This document shows, in pieces, positions 53,476 to 64,000 of a stretch of DNA of 64,000 nt. The stretch lies in the NCBI GenBank assembly GCA_035079385.1, contig JAVHKY010000016.1, positions 6,867,501-6,931,500 on the forward strand, read 5' to 3'. This stretch comes from Aspidiotus rigidus (lineage: Eukaryota > Arthropoda > Insecta > Hemiptera > Diaspididae). A program made the position numbers and the translations under genes. Below the pieces are notes generated by a model, which had not been told where the DNA came from, made no database searches, and was given only the letters and a program-made list of their open reading frames with translations. Positions within the stretch are counted from its first letter, which is position 1, and the number at the start of each line of letters is the position of its first letter.

Positions 53476-54890
53476 AAATCATGTTCCATGTCTTTTATAT
53501 TTTATCAGTCATCTTGAAATATTTCAGTCTAGGCTTCTACTAGGTCAAGTGTTCGTGAGATATTATTCGTTTACCCCTTTACCTATCTTGGCGTCGTATA
53601 AGTCTTCTATGAGAAATACGAGGTAGCGCGAACCCCCTCCGCTCGTTCGCCCCCTGTCTCGCTGTTGTATTGGAATGGTATGTGACAATTCAAGGCTAGG
53701 GGACTTGGAAAAATTTCGACTATCCAGCCATATATGATAGGAAGAGGGACTTAGAAAACTTTACCTATTTTGGCGTCGTATGTCTTCTATGAGAAATATG
53801 AGGTAGCGCGAACTCGCAGTTGTATTGGAATGGTATGAGACAATTCAAGTCTAGGGGACTTGGAAAAATTTCGACTATTCAGCCTTTATTTATTTAATAT
53901 TATTTAATTATTTTATTATTTAATTATTCAATTAATTATTTAATTATGTAATTATTTTATTATTTTATTATTTTATTATTTTATTATTTAATTATTTTAT
54001 TATTTAATTATTTTATTATTTAATTATTTAATATTATTTATTTATTTATTTATTTATTCATTTATTTATTTATTTATTATTAATTCTTGTACTAGGTCAA
54101 GTGTTCGTGAGATATTATTCGTTTACCCCTTTACCCATCTTGGCGTCGTATAAGTCTTGTATGAGAAATATTTTGAGGTAATTGTGGGTGTTCTATATTT
54201 TGAGGTATCAACTTTCGTGGGGCGAACGAGCGATCTCGCTGTTGTATTAGAATGGTATGAGAAAATTCAAGTCTTCTAGATGAGAAATATGAGTTAGCGC
54301 GAACTCGCTCCGCTCGTTCGCCCCCTGTCTCGCTGTTGTATTGGAATGGTATGAGACAATTCAAGTCTAGGGGACTTGGAAAAATTTCGACTATCCAGCC
54401 ATATATGATAGGAAGAGGGACTTAGAAAATTTTCTAATTAATAATTATATTAATTATTTAATTATTTATTTATTTATTTAATTATTTAATTATTGAATTA
54501 TATTAATTATTTAATTATTTATCTATTTGATTATTTAATTATTTAATTATTTAATTATTAATTAATTAATTAATTGATTATTTATTATTATTACGCGGGG
54601 TGTACTCGCGAATTTCTGAATCACCCAAGAGTAGAGATTTTCTAATTATTAATTATATTAATTATTTAATCATTTATTTATTTATTTAATTATTTAATTA
54701 TTTATTTATTAATTATTTAATTATTTAATTAATAATTATATTAATTATTTATTTATTATTATTACGCGGGGTGTACTCGCAAATTTCTGAATCACCCACG
54801 GGGTAGAGATTTCTCTTGACGGGGGGGGGGAGGGGGGGTGTACTCGCGAGTTTCAAAATTGGGGTCCGGCGAGAGAAAAGACATGGAACA
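53476..54890. mobile_element. AT-core foldback element, copy 2 (expanded)
   Basis: Ends ATGTTCCATGTCTTTTATAT and AAAAGACATGGAACATGT, as in copy 1 at 13735-14168. The first 130 bp match copy 1 closely ('caagtgttcgtgagatatta', 'cctatcttggcgtcgtataa'). The middle is longer, with (TTAT)/(TTAA) tracts at 53885-54090 and 54430-54770, repeated 'ctatgagaaatacgaggtag' blocks, and 45-bp-family units at about 53700, 53860 and 54375. Inserted just inside the left TIR of the long-TIR element. Confidence 0.7.
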
Positions 54891-56720
54891 TGTCAAAAGA
54901 ACTCGGAATGAAGGAAAACGTCATGAGCGATTGGATACTCTCAATGCCAGCCTCAAGTACGGTTTGCGATCAAGTAAAGAAGTATACCGAAAAAAAGAGA
55001 GCGTCAGCTCATATCAGCACATCGATTGGAGCACAGCAAGACCAAGACATGCCAGAGTTGAACGAGATTATGGCATCTTATATGAATGGTTTTCTCAGCA
55101 CAATCCATTTGCCAACACTCAAGATAAAGAGTTAGTTTTTCTCTCAAATGGTATGGTCGCTGATGCGCACGTAAATTGTTATAAGGCGTACGAGGGAGGT
55201 GCCTTTATGCTCTGGAAAGTGGGCACAGCGCCAAAGTTAACCAAGTATATGTGATAAACACGTTGCCTATGTAGAGCGCAGTTACGGACGAAATTCTGTC
55301 ATCGTATTTGATGGACGTACGGAGAAAATGTAAAGGGAAGCACAAAAGTTGCGGAACAAAAGCGCCAATACAACCGCATCAATCGAACTGAGGTTATTGT
55401 CGGCTCAAAGACGCTCGTCACAATCAAACAAGATCAGTTTATGGCCAGCAATCAAATCAAGGAACAACTGATCAATCTTCTCAAACAAAAATTTGAAGAT
55501 AGAAAAAACATTGTTAAGCAAGCTGAAGATGACGCGGATCTTCTGATAGTGTAGAGTGCCATTGATACTGCGTTTGCGAAAAGTCAAGTCGTGCTTGTTG
55601 GGGAGGATGTGGACTTGTTGGTTCTATCAGTCGCAAACACTCCTCTCCCGTGCGACGACAAGATCCAGCGCTACCAGATTGGGCTCGCTGATGAAGGTGT
55701 TTGACGACTTGAAATTATGTTTGGCGACTTCCAACTTGTCGCCAATTGGGCTCTTTCCCTGTGGCACGGTTGGAAATAGGCAATTTTTGACTACTTCGCT
55801 ATGAGCGGCGATTTTTGGGAATTTCAACCAGCAGAATTGCTACTTTTCGTCAACAAAATCTGGCAGCACTGAAGATGATTTTCCTGAAACCGTCTAGGGA
55901 GAACACTCTACCAAAGTTGTTTTCCATTAAAGAAATTCGCGAATAAAAACCTCATCTTGAAAATAATATATCAAACATGCCTACGATGAGTGGATGTGAT
56001 ACCACATCAGCGATTTATAAGAAAAGTAAAACGTCCTGTATCAACGTCCTACAGGAAGAAGAGCAGTCAAGTGTTGTGGACACATTTAACAATACGAGAA
56101 GCTAAAAAATAAAACAGATTTTTGAAGCTGGCTGCCGATATTGCCTCGCTCTATTTGGCGCTCAGAAGAAATAGATAAATGTTTTCACGATTATCGACAT
56201 AATTTAGAAAAGAAAGTAAAGAAGAGTATTTTTCTGCACAGAATTTTATTTGAATATTTATTCAACGTTTCGGGCAATCTGGTGGCCTTCGTCAACACAA
56301 AACGAGGCCACCAGATTGGCCGAAACGTTGAATAAAAATTCAAATGAAATTCTTTACGGGGAGAGCCTCGTCTTTGCTTTCGTTTCTAATTAATATCCCT
56401 ACACGTGAAAAAATTTTCTCATCGACATAAATTTTTCGTCGCAAGCACGTCCAAAAGCTACCGACCGACTCCAGAGGCGGTTCGCCATCATAGTTACCGA
56501 GCGTAGCACCAGATACAATAATGGAGAGGCCACTTGAAGTCAGACTTGGAGTATGGATGGCGCTTTGAAGAAGAACTCCTCACAACGATACCAACAACTG
56601 CTCCACCCACCCCAGACAATATCCTAAATTTAGTTCCCTGCGATTGCGCAAAAGGTTGTTCAACTACTTGTGGCTGCCATAAAGCCGGTAATTATCGACC
56701 TTTTTTTCATCGAAAATAAT
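54891..56720 (+). pseudogene. GCDTTSA/CXC-type element protein (copy 2, decayed)
   Basis: Pieces in order: KELGMKENVMSDWILSMPAS (54899-54960), YEWFSQHNPFANTQDKELVFLSNGMV (55080-55155), YKAYEGGAF, YVERSYGRNSVIVFDG (55267-55315), QAEDDADLL (55518-55545), VVLVGEDVDLLV (55585-55622), SGCDTTSAIYKKSKTSC (55990-56040), EAGCRYCLALFG (56120-56157), YRPTPEAVRHHSYRA (56458-56505), and EYGWRFEEELL through a cysteine cluster, CDCAKGCSTTCGCHKAG (56550-56690). This order is that of an uncharacterised family I recall from arthropod and cnidarian predictions, with a C-terminal CXC-like motif. Acidic motifs suggest a nuclease-like fold, by inference. Many frameshifts and a PLE hairpin; inactive. Confidence 0.65.
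56206..56420. mobile_element. Solo PLE terminus forming a ~95-bp-arm hairpin
   Basis: The arms (56206-56300 and 56305-56400) are inverted copies around an ~8-base centre, with 'caacgtttcgggcaatctgg' and the inverse 'ccagattggccgaaacgttg'. atcgacataa(a)ttt flanks it (56193-56205 and 56421-56434) as a ~13-bp target duplication in the coding region, right after YRH. The arm contains TTGACGA-AGGCC-loop-GGCC-GAAAC, a hammerhead-like layout. Copy 1 has the same insertion at the same site but with GIY-YIG sequence remaining. It looks like a PLE reduced to its two inverted termini. Confidence 0.7.
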
Positions 56721-57185
56721 GTAAGGGTGCATATAAATTGTTTTCAACTTCATGTTTTCTTCTTTTTTCAAGGATTGAGATGTTCGGGCCTATGCACCAA
56801 CTGTCTTGGCGTTTTATAATGAAATGCTGCACCCACAACTGTCAACGATGAACGGGAAGGCAATGAGTCAGCCTCTGACTGATGATGGTTACAAGAATGT
56901 TCATTTTTAGTTTTGGTCAATGTATCTGGGGGGAGAGGGAATTGTTTTTTTCACTCGTAGCATCAAGAAAGAAGAAGCTTTATAATCTCTAGTCATCGAA
57001 TTTATCGTACCTATACGTATTGGAAGAGATATGCAGACCTATTTTAAGTTAGGGCGGATATATAGGCTGAATTTTGAGCGTAGGCTATGTGCATATGGTT
57101 CATGTTATATAAAATTTTACAAGGCAACTTTTTTATATCTACAGATTTTTTTGTAAGTCGATAATTTCGAGTTATCGACGGAAAT

Positions 57186-58754
57186 ATTTATTTTTTATTT
57201 ATTTCAGTTTATTTGGGAGGGTGCTGCAAACAGACGCGTAGTCCAATTACTTGCAACACCCCGTAAAAAATGACATAATAAGATAAAACAAAACAAGACA
57301 AAAAAAAAAAAAAAAAAATAGAATGAGATAATAACAAAATAATAAACAAATCAATAAATAATAAAAATAAAAAATAAAAATAAATAAAAATAAATAAAAA
57401 TAAATAAATAAAAGATAATAAAATAATAAAAATAAAAGATAAAAACAAACGGAAAAAAAGAAGAAAAAATGTAATAATAATACCAATAGAACCAAAAAAA
57501 AAAAAAAAACAAAAAAAAAAGTTATTGCCACCACCACCCAGGCCCTACCCCAGCATACTATGAAGCCTTCTCTTCAGTTCCTCTCGTTTTAAATCAAATA
57601 TATCCAAGTCAGGATGCCTATCAGTCAATTTATTCCAAAAATTTACGGCCCTATTAAGCAAACTGTATTCCAAGGCGTTTGTTCGCACGTTCATTGGGCG
57701 AAATACGAATCTCGAGCGACTATTAGCTCTGGGAACGCTCAGGGATATTTTCGATAGAAGATAGGGCTCATATATTCTGCCATGAAGAATATCATGGAGA
57801 AATAAAACTGATCCTATCATTCTTCTATTATTTAGTAAGACAACCTGAAATCCTATCAGCAGTTCATGGTATCCTATGTCAGTTGGGTAGTATTCAAATG
57901 TCTTGTAGTAAAGGTATTTCAGGAATCTTTTCTGTATTGACTCTATTTTGTTTTTATTATTACTCGAGTGGGGATTCCAAACTAATGCACCATATTCTAG
58001 ATTCGATCTTACCAAAGCAAAGTAAAGTGTTTTTAGAATTTGCATATTTTTAAATAGACTTGCATTCCTGATTATAAACCCAACTGCCCGTTTTGCCTTA
58101 GTAACAGTATGCTTAATGTGCCTTCTGTAGTCCATTTGACTGTCCATTAACACTCCCAGGTCTTTGACATATTCAGTCTCTCTGAGTGCTACCCCACCAA
58201 TTTTGTAGGTATACTTGTACACTGCAGTCGTTTTTCTTGTGTATGTCATTTTCTCACACTTTCCTATATTGAAGGGAAGATAGTTCCTTTCACTCCACTT
58301 TTCAGGTGCATTTATATCTCTTTGAAGCTGCTCATCCTCCTCTGCATTTTTTATGGGGCGGAAGATCTTGAGATCATCCGCATATAATAGCAAATGCGAG
58401 TTTTTTACATCAGGAATATCATTAATGAAGAGTGTGAATAGGAGGGGACCCAGGTTGGACCCTTGAGGAACTCCTGACGGACAATGGAAAAGCCGCGACT
58501 CCGCACCCTTGTACATGACATACTGTTTCCTATCATTCAAGTACGATTTAAAGAATTGCAAAGTATTCTGTGAGAAACCAAAACTTTTCATTTTCCTAAT
58601 CAGCAATGGGTGATTTACTTTATCAAATGCTTTTTGAAAGTCTGTATATACTGTGTCGACCTGTCCGCGTTGATCTAGTTGCTCCATAATAAATTGGCTA
58701 AAGTAGGCTAAGTTAGTATGTACCCCTCGTTTTGGAAGAAAGCCATGTTGTGCA
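57186..58754 (-). mobile_element. 5'-truncated CR1/Jockey-like LINE in the right TIR
   Basis: The element splits the right TIR: outside it the TIR sequence continues from 'ttatcgacggaaata' (57170-57185) to 'tggtgatttacaatg' (58757-58771). It starts inside the RT (HGFLPKRGVHTNL) and ends with a long 3' untranslated stretch of A/AAAT/AATA-rich low-complexity sequence (57186-57540). No clear TSD beyond 'ata'. Confidence 0.8.
57545..58750 (-). CDS. LINE reverse transcriptase (C-terminal part, open)
   Basis: An open frame of ~400 codons with no stop. The RT motifs are TVYTDFQKAFDKVNH (motif A, D present), FHCPSGVPQGSNLGPLLFTLFINDI, catalytic LLLYADDLKIF (YADD), and YVKDLGVLMDSQMDYRRHI. A thumb region follows, with LKTLYFALVRSNLEYGALVWNP and a C-terminal helix-rich part ending KRRLHSMLG at 57545. 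CR1/Jockey-type spacing. The N-terminal RT and the endonuclease are missing through 5' truncation; the first in-frame ATG is at 58687. Catalytic residues kept and no frameshift, so the insertion is comparatively young. Confidence 0.88.
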   Translation of the reverse strand, partial: QHGFLPKRGVHTNLAYFSQFIMEQLDQRGQVDTVYTDFQKAFDKVNHPLLIRKMKSFGFSQNTLQFFKSYLNDRKQYVMYKGAESRLFHCPSGVPQGSNLGPLLFTLFINDIPDVKNSHLLLYADDLKIFRPIKNAEEDEQLQRDINAPEKWSERNYLPFNIGKCEKMTYTRKTTAVYKYTYKIGGVALRETEYVKDLGVLMDSQMDYRRHIKHTVTKAKRAVGFIIRNASLFKNMQILKTLYFALVRSNLEYGALVWNPHSSNNKNKIESIQKRFLKYLYYKTFEYYPTDIGYHELLIGFQVVLLNNRRMIGSVLFLHDILHGRIYEPYLLSKISLSVPRANSRSRFVFRPMNVRTNALEYSLLNRAVNFWNKLTDRHPDLDIFDLKREELKRRLHSMLG

Positions 58755-59110
58755 TATATGGTGATTTACAATGAATTTTCGAAAATAGCGCTCATTCGGC
58801 AAAGTTTTTAGGCTAAGGTTTTAGCCTGAAGTTGGGTGGTGAGTAGTTGATCTTATGAGAAATTCAACGAGGAATAATTTTTGTAACTTGAAATTTTTCC
58901 GTGTGATGCGTATCTTTCGAGATATTGACAAAAAAAGAAATTTTGGGGGCTAAAACGTGTCACAGAAAATTTTCCCATCCACTTCGAGGGTGGGGTTTTT
59001 TTCGGTTGTTTCTGACACCAATCAGGACACATTCCAACAAACTCCTGCTTTCCACCAAGATTGTCTTTTTCGAGTGTCTAGTTCGCCTATACTAATTTTA
59101 ATAGCCGCTT
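58755..59110 (-). repeat. Right TIR of the long-TIR element, outer part
   Basis: Inverse of about 52785-53150; the inner part is at 56945-57185 beyond the LINE. The two TIRs differ by scattered substitutions (about 10-15 per cent by eye), so the element is not recent. Confidence 0.75.
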
Positions 59111-60850
59111 TATGGAGTAAGTATACAGGCGACAAAAAAACTATCTTTGACGGATGTAAGAGAAAACCATTTCTCTAGATCGTAGTCGCTTGTTTACGTA
59201 TTGCTTCAAACGATTCATATGCCTACGTTGAAACCACCTTTGGGGAGGCTGCAAGTTCTCATCATCTTTCGAATAATTGTTTCAAGCCCATATCATATAA
59301 TATATTATTAGTCTGCACTTTTCAAATCTTTTTTCCTTTCTTTTCCGTTTTGATGCTTGCACATAATAAGGTACAGTGGGAGGAATGTGCGCGTTCCGAC
59401 CAAGGTGATCGTCATTCTGTATCTACTCGTCGCCCACTCGTACTCAAAATCTATCAATCATCTCAAACTTTCGCGCCCCTTTTGTTTCATTTCGGATTTC
59501 GTAAAACGTTGTCATTTGTACGCATTTTATCGGGCGGATCGCGCGCGCAATTTAAATCAGCTTCCAACGCGTGCATCATAGTTTTGTACCTACGTCGCGA
59601 GATTAAAAATTTCCGTTTGTAACACCGAAAGTGTAATGTTCAAAATGTCCTATACGGTCCCCGTATATTCCTGGATTATCTCCAAAGTGAAAAGAGCTCG
59701 CGATTAATGACACGTACTCGATATACGTTCGCGATGCGTCCGTAATTTCGCGTACTGTTTCTAGTCGCACGTCAACTTTTAATCACCGCAGATATATCAC
59801 GCATTCGTATTCGCATTCGCGCGCCCCAACGAATTCATATAAATAACGCGAACTCTCGAATGTCGGTCGCCTGCCCAGAAAAAAAACAAAACAAAAACAA
59901 AAAAAAAACGTGAAATCACTTTGATATTTTTATCGTGTCCTGAGATTTCAATTAGGCGCTGTCTACATGGTCATTCAGCTGAATGAACTTTTTAACTTAT
60001 CGATAACTGTAGCGCGCGTCAGACTATAAAATATATTATAAATAACGTATAACAAACTTCCCTCTGGAGCGTGTATGACAACTTTCGACATCGATGTCTT
60101 AATTTTCGTCGTTTTTTATGCGAAATGAAGCGACGCAATGAATTTGAATTTCACCTTCTAGTAGCATCAGAGAAGCGTTTTCATTTTGGAATCGTTTTTT
60201 GTGACAGAAGAAGTCACTTAGACATCATTATAGTCTATCTTATTCTTCTTCTTTGGATGCCCTAAACTACATATTGCATTGGCGATCACGATCTCATTTG
60301 TCTACATAGTTCGTCGGTCTCCACCAATCGGGAAATGGTCTCCGCGTGTTCAATATCAGCCCATTAATGCAGATTTTTGAGCCATGAGTGCTGTTTCCGT
60401 CCAATTCCTTGTTTTCCCTCCATTCTGCCAGCTATCATTATTTTAGGATTACAGCATTGGCGACAATATGCACCCCTGACATACACCCGTCCGCTTCTGG
60501 AATTCATCTGTTGTTAGATCATATACAACTCAAAGGTCGAAATTTTTCCAAGTCCCACTCCCATCGTCATCGTCAAGGACATTTTTTCGAACACTACGAC
60601 ATCGCAAAATACTAATCGAACGATAAATTGCACTTTCCGTATAAATTACTTTATTGTTCGTTCTATTCTTAATGACTGAAACAGGAGATGCCGAACTTTA
60701 CATGTTTGAAGTTGTGTAGAACGGTGACCTCATAAAGACATTTGTAATCAGTAGTTCTTCATTTACTACTCGATTTATCACCTGGTAACGATGGTGTACC
60801 TCATGCTTTGTTATTTCGATCGACTCGAGGGCCAGCCTTCTTCTATGTTT
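59111..60850. other. No recognised gene
   Basis: There are only short frames. One reversed 45-bp-family unit fragment ('aaggtcgaaatttttccaag') lies at 60533-60552. An A-rich run is at 59880-59910. Possibly host sequence. Confidence 0.45.
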
Positions 60851-61990
60851 CTCCTCAAAATGTAGCAGCCTTTATTGCTTGGCTAAGTGTACTTCCTCTA
60901 ATAGGTGCCGTGCAAGGGCTGACTTCACGGGATTCTTAATTGTTCTCGAAGGCGTCAACAAGGTCGGTGATTCGGGTTCGAAAGGACTCACCGCATTCAC
61001 CAACGTAGGCTGCCGGGCAATCTCTACACTCCAGAAGGTAGACACCACATTTTGATAAGGGGGAGAGACTGTCTTTGCCATTAGACAACAACCTGCCAAT
61101 TTGGAGGTAAGGGTAGAAGACTGGTTTCAGACTACTTGCCCTAAAGCGGTTAGCCAATACATCAGTAAGGGGGAAAGGTAGGGAAGAGGGACTATTCTAG
61201 TCTTTCTTGCCCTAATGGCAGGGTCGTTCAAGGTCGAAACATGATCGAGGGTATGTCTGATAAGCTTCCTCCTTATCATCCCACTGATGTCAACGATGGT
61301 ATTATTCTTTTGGGCTGAATATTTAATGACCTCAACCTCATTTTTGAAGGCTTGAGGCGTTAGGGGAACTGAAACCAGCCTATTGATGAAGTAATGATGA
61401 GCGGCCCACTTATGGGGGGGGGACAGAAAGACAACCCATGAAAAGTAATGTCGGTGGTGGTGGGTTTCCTGTAGACCCCACAGGAACAAACACCACCGGT
61501 ATTTTGGATTTGAAGGTCAAGGAAATTAATCTGAGTCCCACCGATTTCCACCGTGAATTCAATGTTGAGGTATGAAAGAAATTCAGTAATAAGATCGGTG
61601 GGGCCTTACCATACACAAAACACGGCGCCAAGTGGCCACGTGGGATACGAAGGAGTTGTCGGAATGGAATGTTTCGGACTCAAGCCTGTCCATGAAGACT
61701 TCAGAAAAAAGTGACCCCAGTGGTGATCCAATAGGGATACCTATGCCATCCGGGAGGCAATAAATTGGGTCCCTAAACTGGCAAATATTCGGGTGTAAGC
61801 AACTTTTGAGAAGAGATATGTGTTCTTCAACGAAGTCTTCAGGAATATTCGATTCTCTAAGAATTTCTTGGGTGCGCTTCAAGGTCGGTTCATGTGGAAC
61901 ATGTGGGAAGAGAATGACATCACAAAAGTCAGACGTGCTCGCGTACACGCCCATTTCTGAGGATTCCCCCCTCCAAAATATAAACCTTAG
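60850..61990 (-). pseudogene. Decayed PLE of another lineage (copy D)
   Basis: Minus-strand pieces in order: CDVILFPHVPHEPTLKRTQEIL (61920-61850), PNICQFRDPIYCLPDGIGIPIGSPLGSLFSEVF (61810-61700), TQINFLDLQIQNTGG (61535-61490), YRKPTTTDITFHG (61465-61430), then AFKNEVEVIKYSAQ and MIRRKLIRHTLDH, and GIY-YIG CGVYLLECRDCPAAYVGECGESFRTRI (61055-60975). The YVDD motif is lost at a deletion near 61620. At least four frameshifts. It diverges strongly from copies A-C. The RT N-terminal half (TKADKGN) is absent. Neither inverted arm nor TSD was found. Confidence 0.8.
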
Positions 61991-62029
61991 AAGTCGATAT
62001 TTTCAAAGTCTCGCTTTCATCATAATAGA

Positions 62030-62170
62030 TTGAAGGTCGAAATTATTCCAAGTTCCCCCCCCCCCCCCAATCATATATATAGCTTGCCTCTCCTATAGGT
62101 TGATGACGTCATCAACCTCGAACGCAGAATTTTCTGAAGATGCCCCCCAACAAAAGGAATAGCGGGTTTC
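62030..62170. repeat. 45-bp-family unit and hAT-MITE-like segment
   Basis: 'aaggtcgaaattattccaag' and 'aatcatatatatagctt' (62033-62092) are a reversed 45-bp unit with a C14 run. The following 'tgatgacgtcatcaacc' and 'aacaaaaggaatagcggg' match the hAT-like MITE at 30447-30545. This may be a partial relative of that MITE; its ends are not visible. Confidence 0.5.
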
Positions 62171-64000
62171 CCCCTTAAAAAACACACACAAAAAGAGAAG
62201 AAAGAAGAACTCCCCTCCTTGAGAAACCCGAGTTGCGATGCACTGCTGGTGAGCTCCTAGTGATGGTTGAAAGAGATACGCGTGTTTATGGTTCAGGACT
62301 ACCTGAATTTTAGGTCGAGATTGGTTAGTGTGGTAGACTTTGGTAAAGGCCTCATTGACGGACATCGCATAAGACGCGGACATCGATGACAAAATGGAGC
62401 ATCGTGGCCATTCTCAATCTGAGCCCTATTGACGCCATGACTGGAAGGATGGAGATGCGGTTTGTCGGGGTCCATTTCTGGCCCATTCCAAAAGCAATTT
62501 TCGGCTTTCTGAAACCAGGAACTGCCTTTGTTGAATATCGAGTCCAGAATTCAATTTTTGAAACGTATGAAGATGTTCCAACTTTTCAAAATTGAACAGG
62601 AAAAAATAGTGAAAAAATACTAAAAATTAAATGATGGGTGAGACGAGTAGGTCTCTTCCCGCAAACTAATGACTATGGTTGACAAAAGTTGAAATTTTAT
62701 CTTCTTCTCCTTCCTTTGTCTCGTCAAATTAGATCGAGTTCGCGGCTTCGGAAATCTACCGAGAGAAGATCGACCTCGTAGATTCGGTTTTGTTGAAAAT
62801 TGGAACAAAACCTCGGGAAATGTTGATAGTCCAGCTTTTCCTCTTTTCGAGGGAGAAAGCACGAGTTTCATATTTAGAATCCGCACTCGCCATCATCTTT
62901 TAAATAATTCCTTTCATTTTACGTTAGACGAATGAAAAATAGAACGGATAACAGAAAAAGAGGAAACAGAAAAAGAAATATTCGTAATGTAGAAAAAGAG
63001 AGAAAGTGTAATCGCTGTAATATCCTCTATACATATATATATTCTATAACGTCAATTTACGCTCAGAAGCGACGACGATGTAATGGTAAGATTTATGGGA
63101 GTTTCATTTTTTTATATTTTCACGCCAACAAAACTGTATACGTAGAGAGGCGGCGACGAGAAACGAGTGAAAAAGAAGAAAATACATTCGCAACACGAGG
63201 CTTTCAAAACAAAGGAGGGAAGGAAAGAGAGCATTAGAAGTCGCTTTAAAAGCTTGATGTGAAAATTTGCTCGACAGCTAATAGGGCTTTGAACTTGAAG
63301 TCGACAATATGGGCAGCCTCATTAATAACCGTCTACTTGTTTTGTGCTTTTGGAATGGGAAGAGTTAGATCGTATCAAGCGTGCTCTCGATAAGAGAGTC
63401 TTAAAAGAACAATGGAGTTTTTAATTTAAATTTTTTTTTTTCTTTTAATAGAGATTTGTAGAATCTTCATTTGAACAGGGTTGGGAAAGCTTGTACAAGA
63501 ACTTGAAACTTTCACTCCGAGGTGGAAGGAGGATGAATCAAAAATTTGCGTGGTCAAAATTGTCAGCACGAAAGTTTGAACCCTTTGATGACGTCATGGA
63601 GTAAGAAATGCCTGTTCTGAGGATCCAGCGCCGTACTACGAGTAGTCTACGAAGCGACTGACGACTACACCAAAATTTACCAGAGGAGCTGTGAATACGA
63701 CTACAACGATTTTATGTTGAAAAATTCTTCCTCTGGCAAACTGAATTTTTGCTGAATTTGAAAATAAGTATAGAGTATTTTGAATCACTGGCTATATCAG
63801 TTCTCAGACAGTAGTGAAAGTTGATGTTTACTTGATATTTTTTTCAAGGTCGAGATGACAGATTTTTAGGCACAGAGTACAAGTTCATTGAACTAGTTTG
63901 AACTCGGACGGCAGATTTCACCCTGTTCAATGAATGCGAATATAATCTGCACAATGATGTTGTATCACTCGAATTCGTGGCGCGTTCTTTTCTTCGTGTT
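62171..64000. other. No recognised feature
   Basis: Frames at 62093-62392 (minus) and 62386-62595 (plus) are open but resemble nothing I know. A TGACGTCA occurs at 63589-63596. T-rich low complexity near 63430. The remaining sequence shows no repeat shared with the window. Confidence 0.4.

Larger units (their letters stand above)
52780..59110. mobile_element. Long-TIR DNA element, copy 2 (near complete)
   Basis: The left TIR (about 52780-53400) is repeated inverted at 59110-58755 and 57185-56945; a LINE splits the right TIR. Matching anchors include 'gacaatcttggtagaaagca' with the inverse at 59057-59076, 'gaatgagcgctattttcgaa' with 58782-58801, 'cgacttgtacaaaaaaat', and 'cttgaagtaggtctac' with its relative at 57025-57040. 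Between the TIRs lies the GCDTTSA/CXC-type coding region, an AT-core foldback element (53476-54890) and a solo PLE hairpin. Without these inserts the element is about 3.1 kb. The TSD is not certain because the outermost few bases have diverged. Confidence 0.75.

Noticed and set aside
57209..57537. Hydrophobic 'membrane' frames
   Set aside because: Antisense of the A-rich low-complexity 3' end of a LINE.
62093..62595. Host genes near the right edge
   Set aside because: Frames are short, overlap repeats on one side and show no known motif.

Overview
This 64-kb window is eukaryotic, AT-rich and almost entirely made of transposable elements. Penelope-like retroelements (PLEs), a BEL/Pao element, an R1-like LINE and several terminal-inverted-repeat (TIR) DNA elements suggest an animal, most probably an arthropod and perhaps an insect; the species cannot be told from the sequence. 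I found no convincing host gene, rRNA, tRNA or CRISPR array. The long stretches outside the elements show only short open frames, and I list them as unassigned.

Layout. At 0.7-4.5 kb a 5'-truncated R1-like LINE with a 12-bp target-site duplication (TSD) is split by Penelope copy A. At 6.2-10.2 kb an I-type LINE with an RNase H domain is split by a 2.3-kb element carrying a ~45-bp minisatellite. At 12.3-12.9 and 32.9-33.3 kb lie two arrays of a ~150-bp satellite. From 17 to 28 kb is a pile of short DNA elements: further copies of the 45-bp-unit element nested in each other, a 2.4-kb TIR element filled with a 144-bp satellite, and TA-flanked MITEs. At 29.7-31.3 kb a decayed PLE is split by a hAT-like MITE. 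At 33.6-40.7 kb Penelope copy C contains a young BEL/Pao element (LTRs 249 bp, one mismatch, 5-bp TSD). At 40.7-44.5 and 52.8-59.1 kb are two copies of a long-TIR DNA element coding for a decayed protein with GCDTTSA-like and CXC-type motifs. The first is broken by a rearranged Gypsy-type fragment; the second carries an AT-rich foldback element, a solo PLE terminus and a LINE. At 49.7-52.6 kb lies Penelope copy B, with an open RT/GIY-YIG frame. At 60.9-62.0 kb is another decayed PLE.

How it fits together. The elements form a nesting record that gives relative ages. Three independent themes stand out. First, PLE copies repeatedly carry an inverted copy of their own 3' end at their 5' end, with a hammerhead-like motif whose stem covaries between copies. 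Second, short non-autonomous elements carry internal satellites, and one of them targets T5 tracts that also occur in its own repeat unit. Third, an unusual DNA element with ~0.6-kb TIRs encodes a protein that I recognise only as an uncharacterised animal family. All family assignments are by eye, with no database search.
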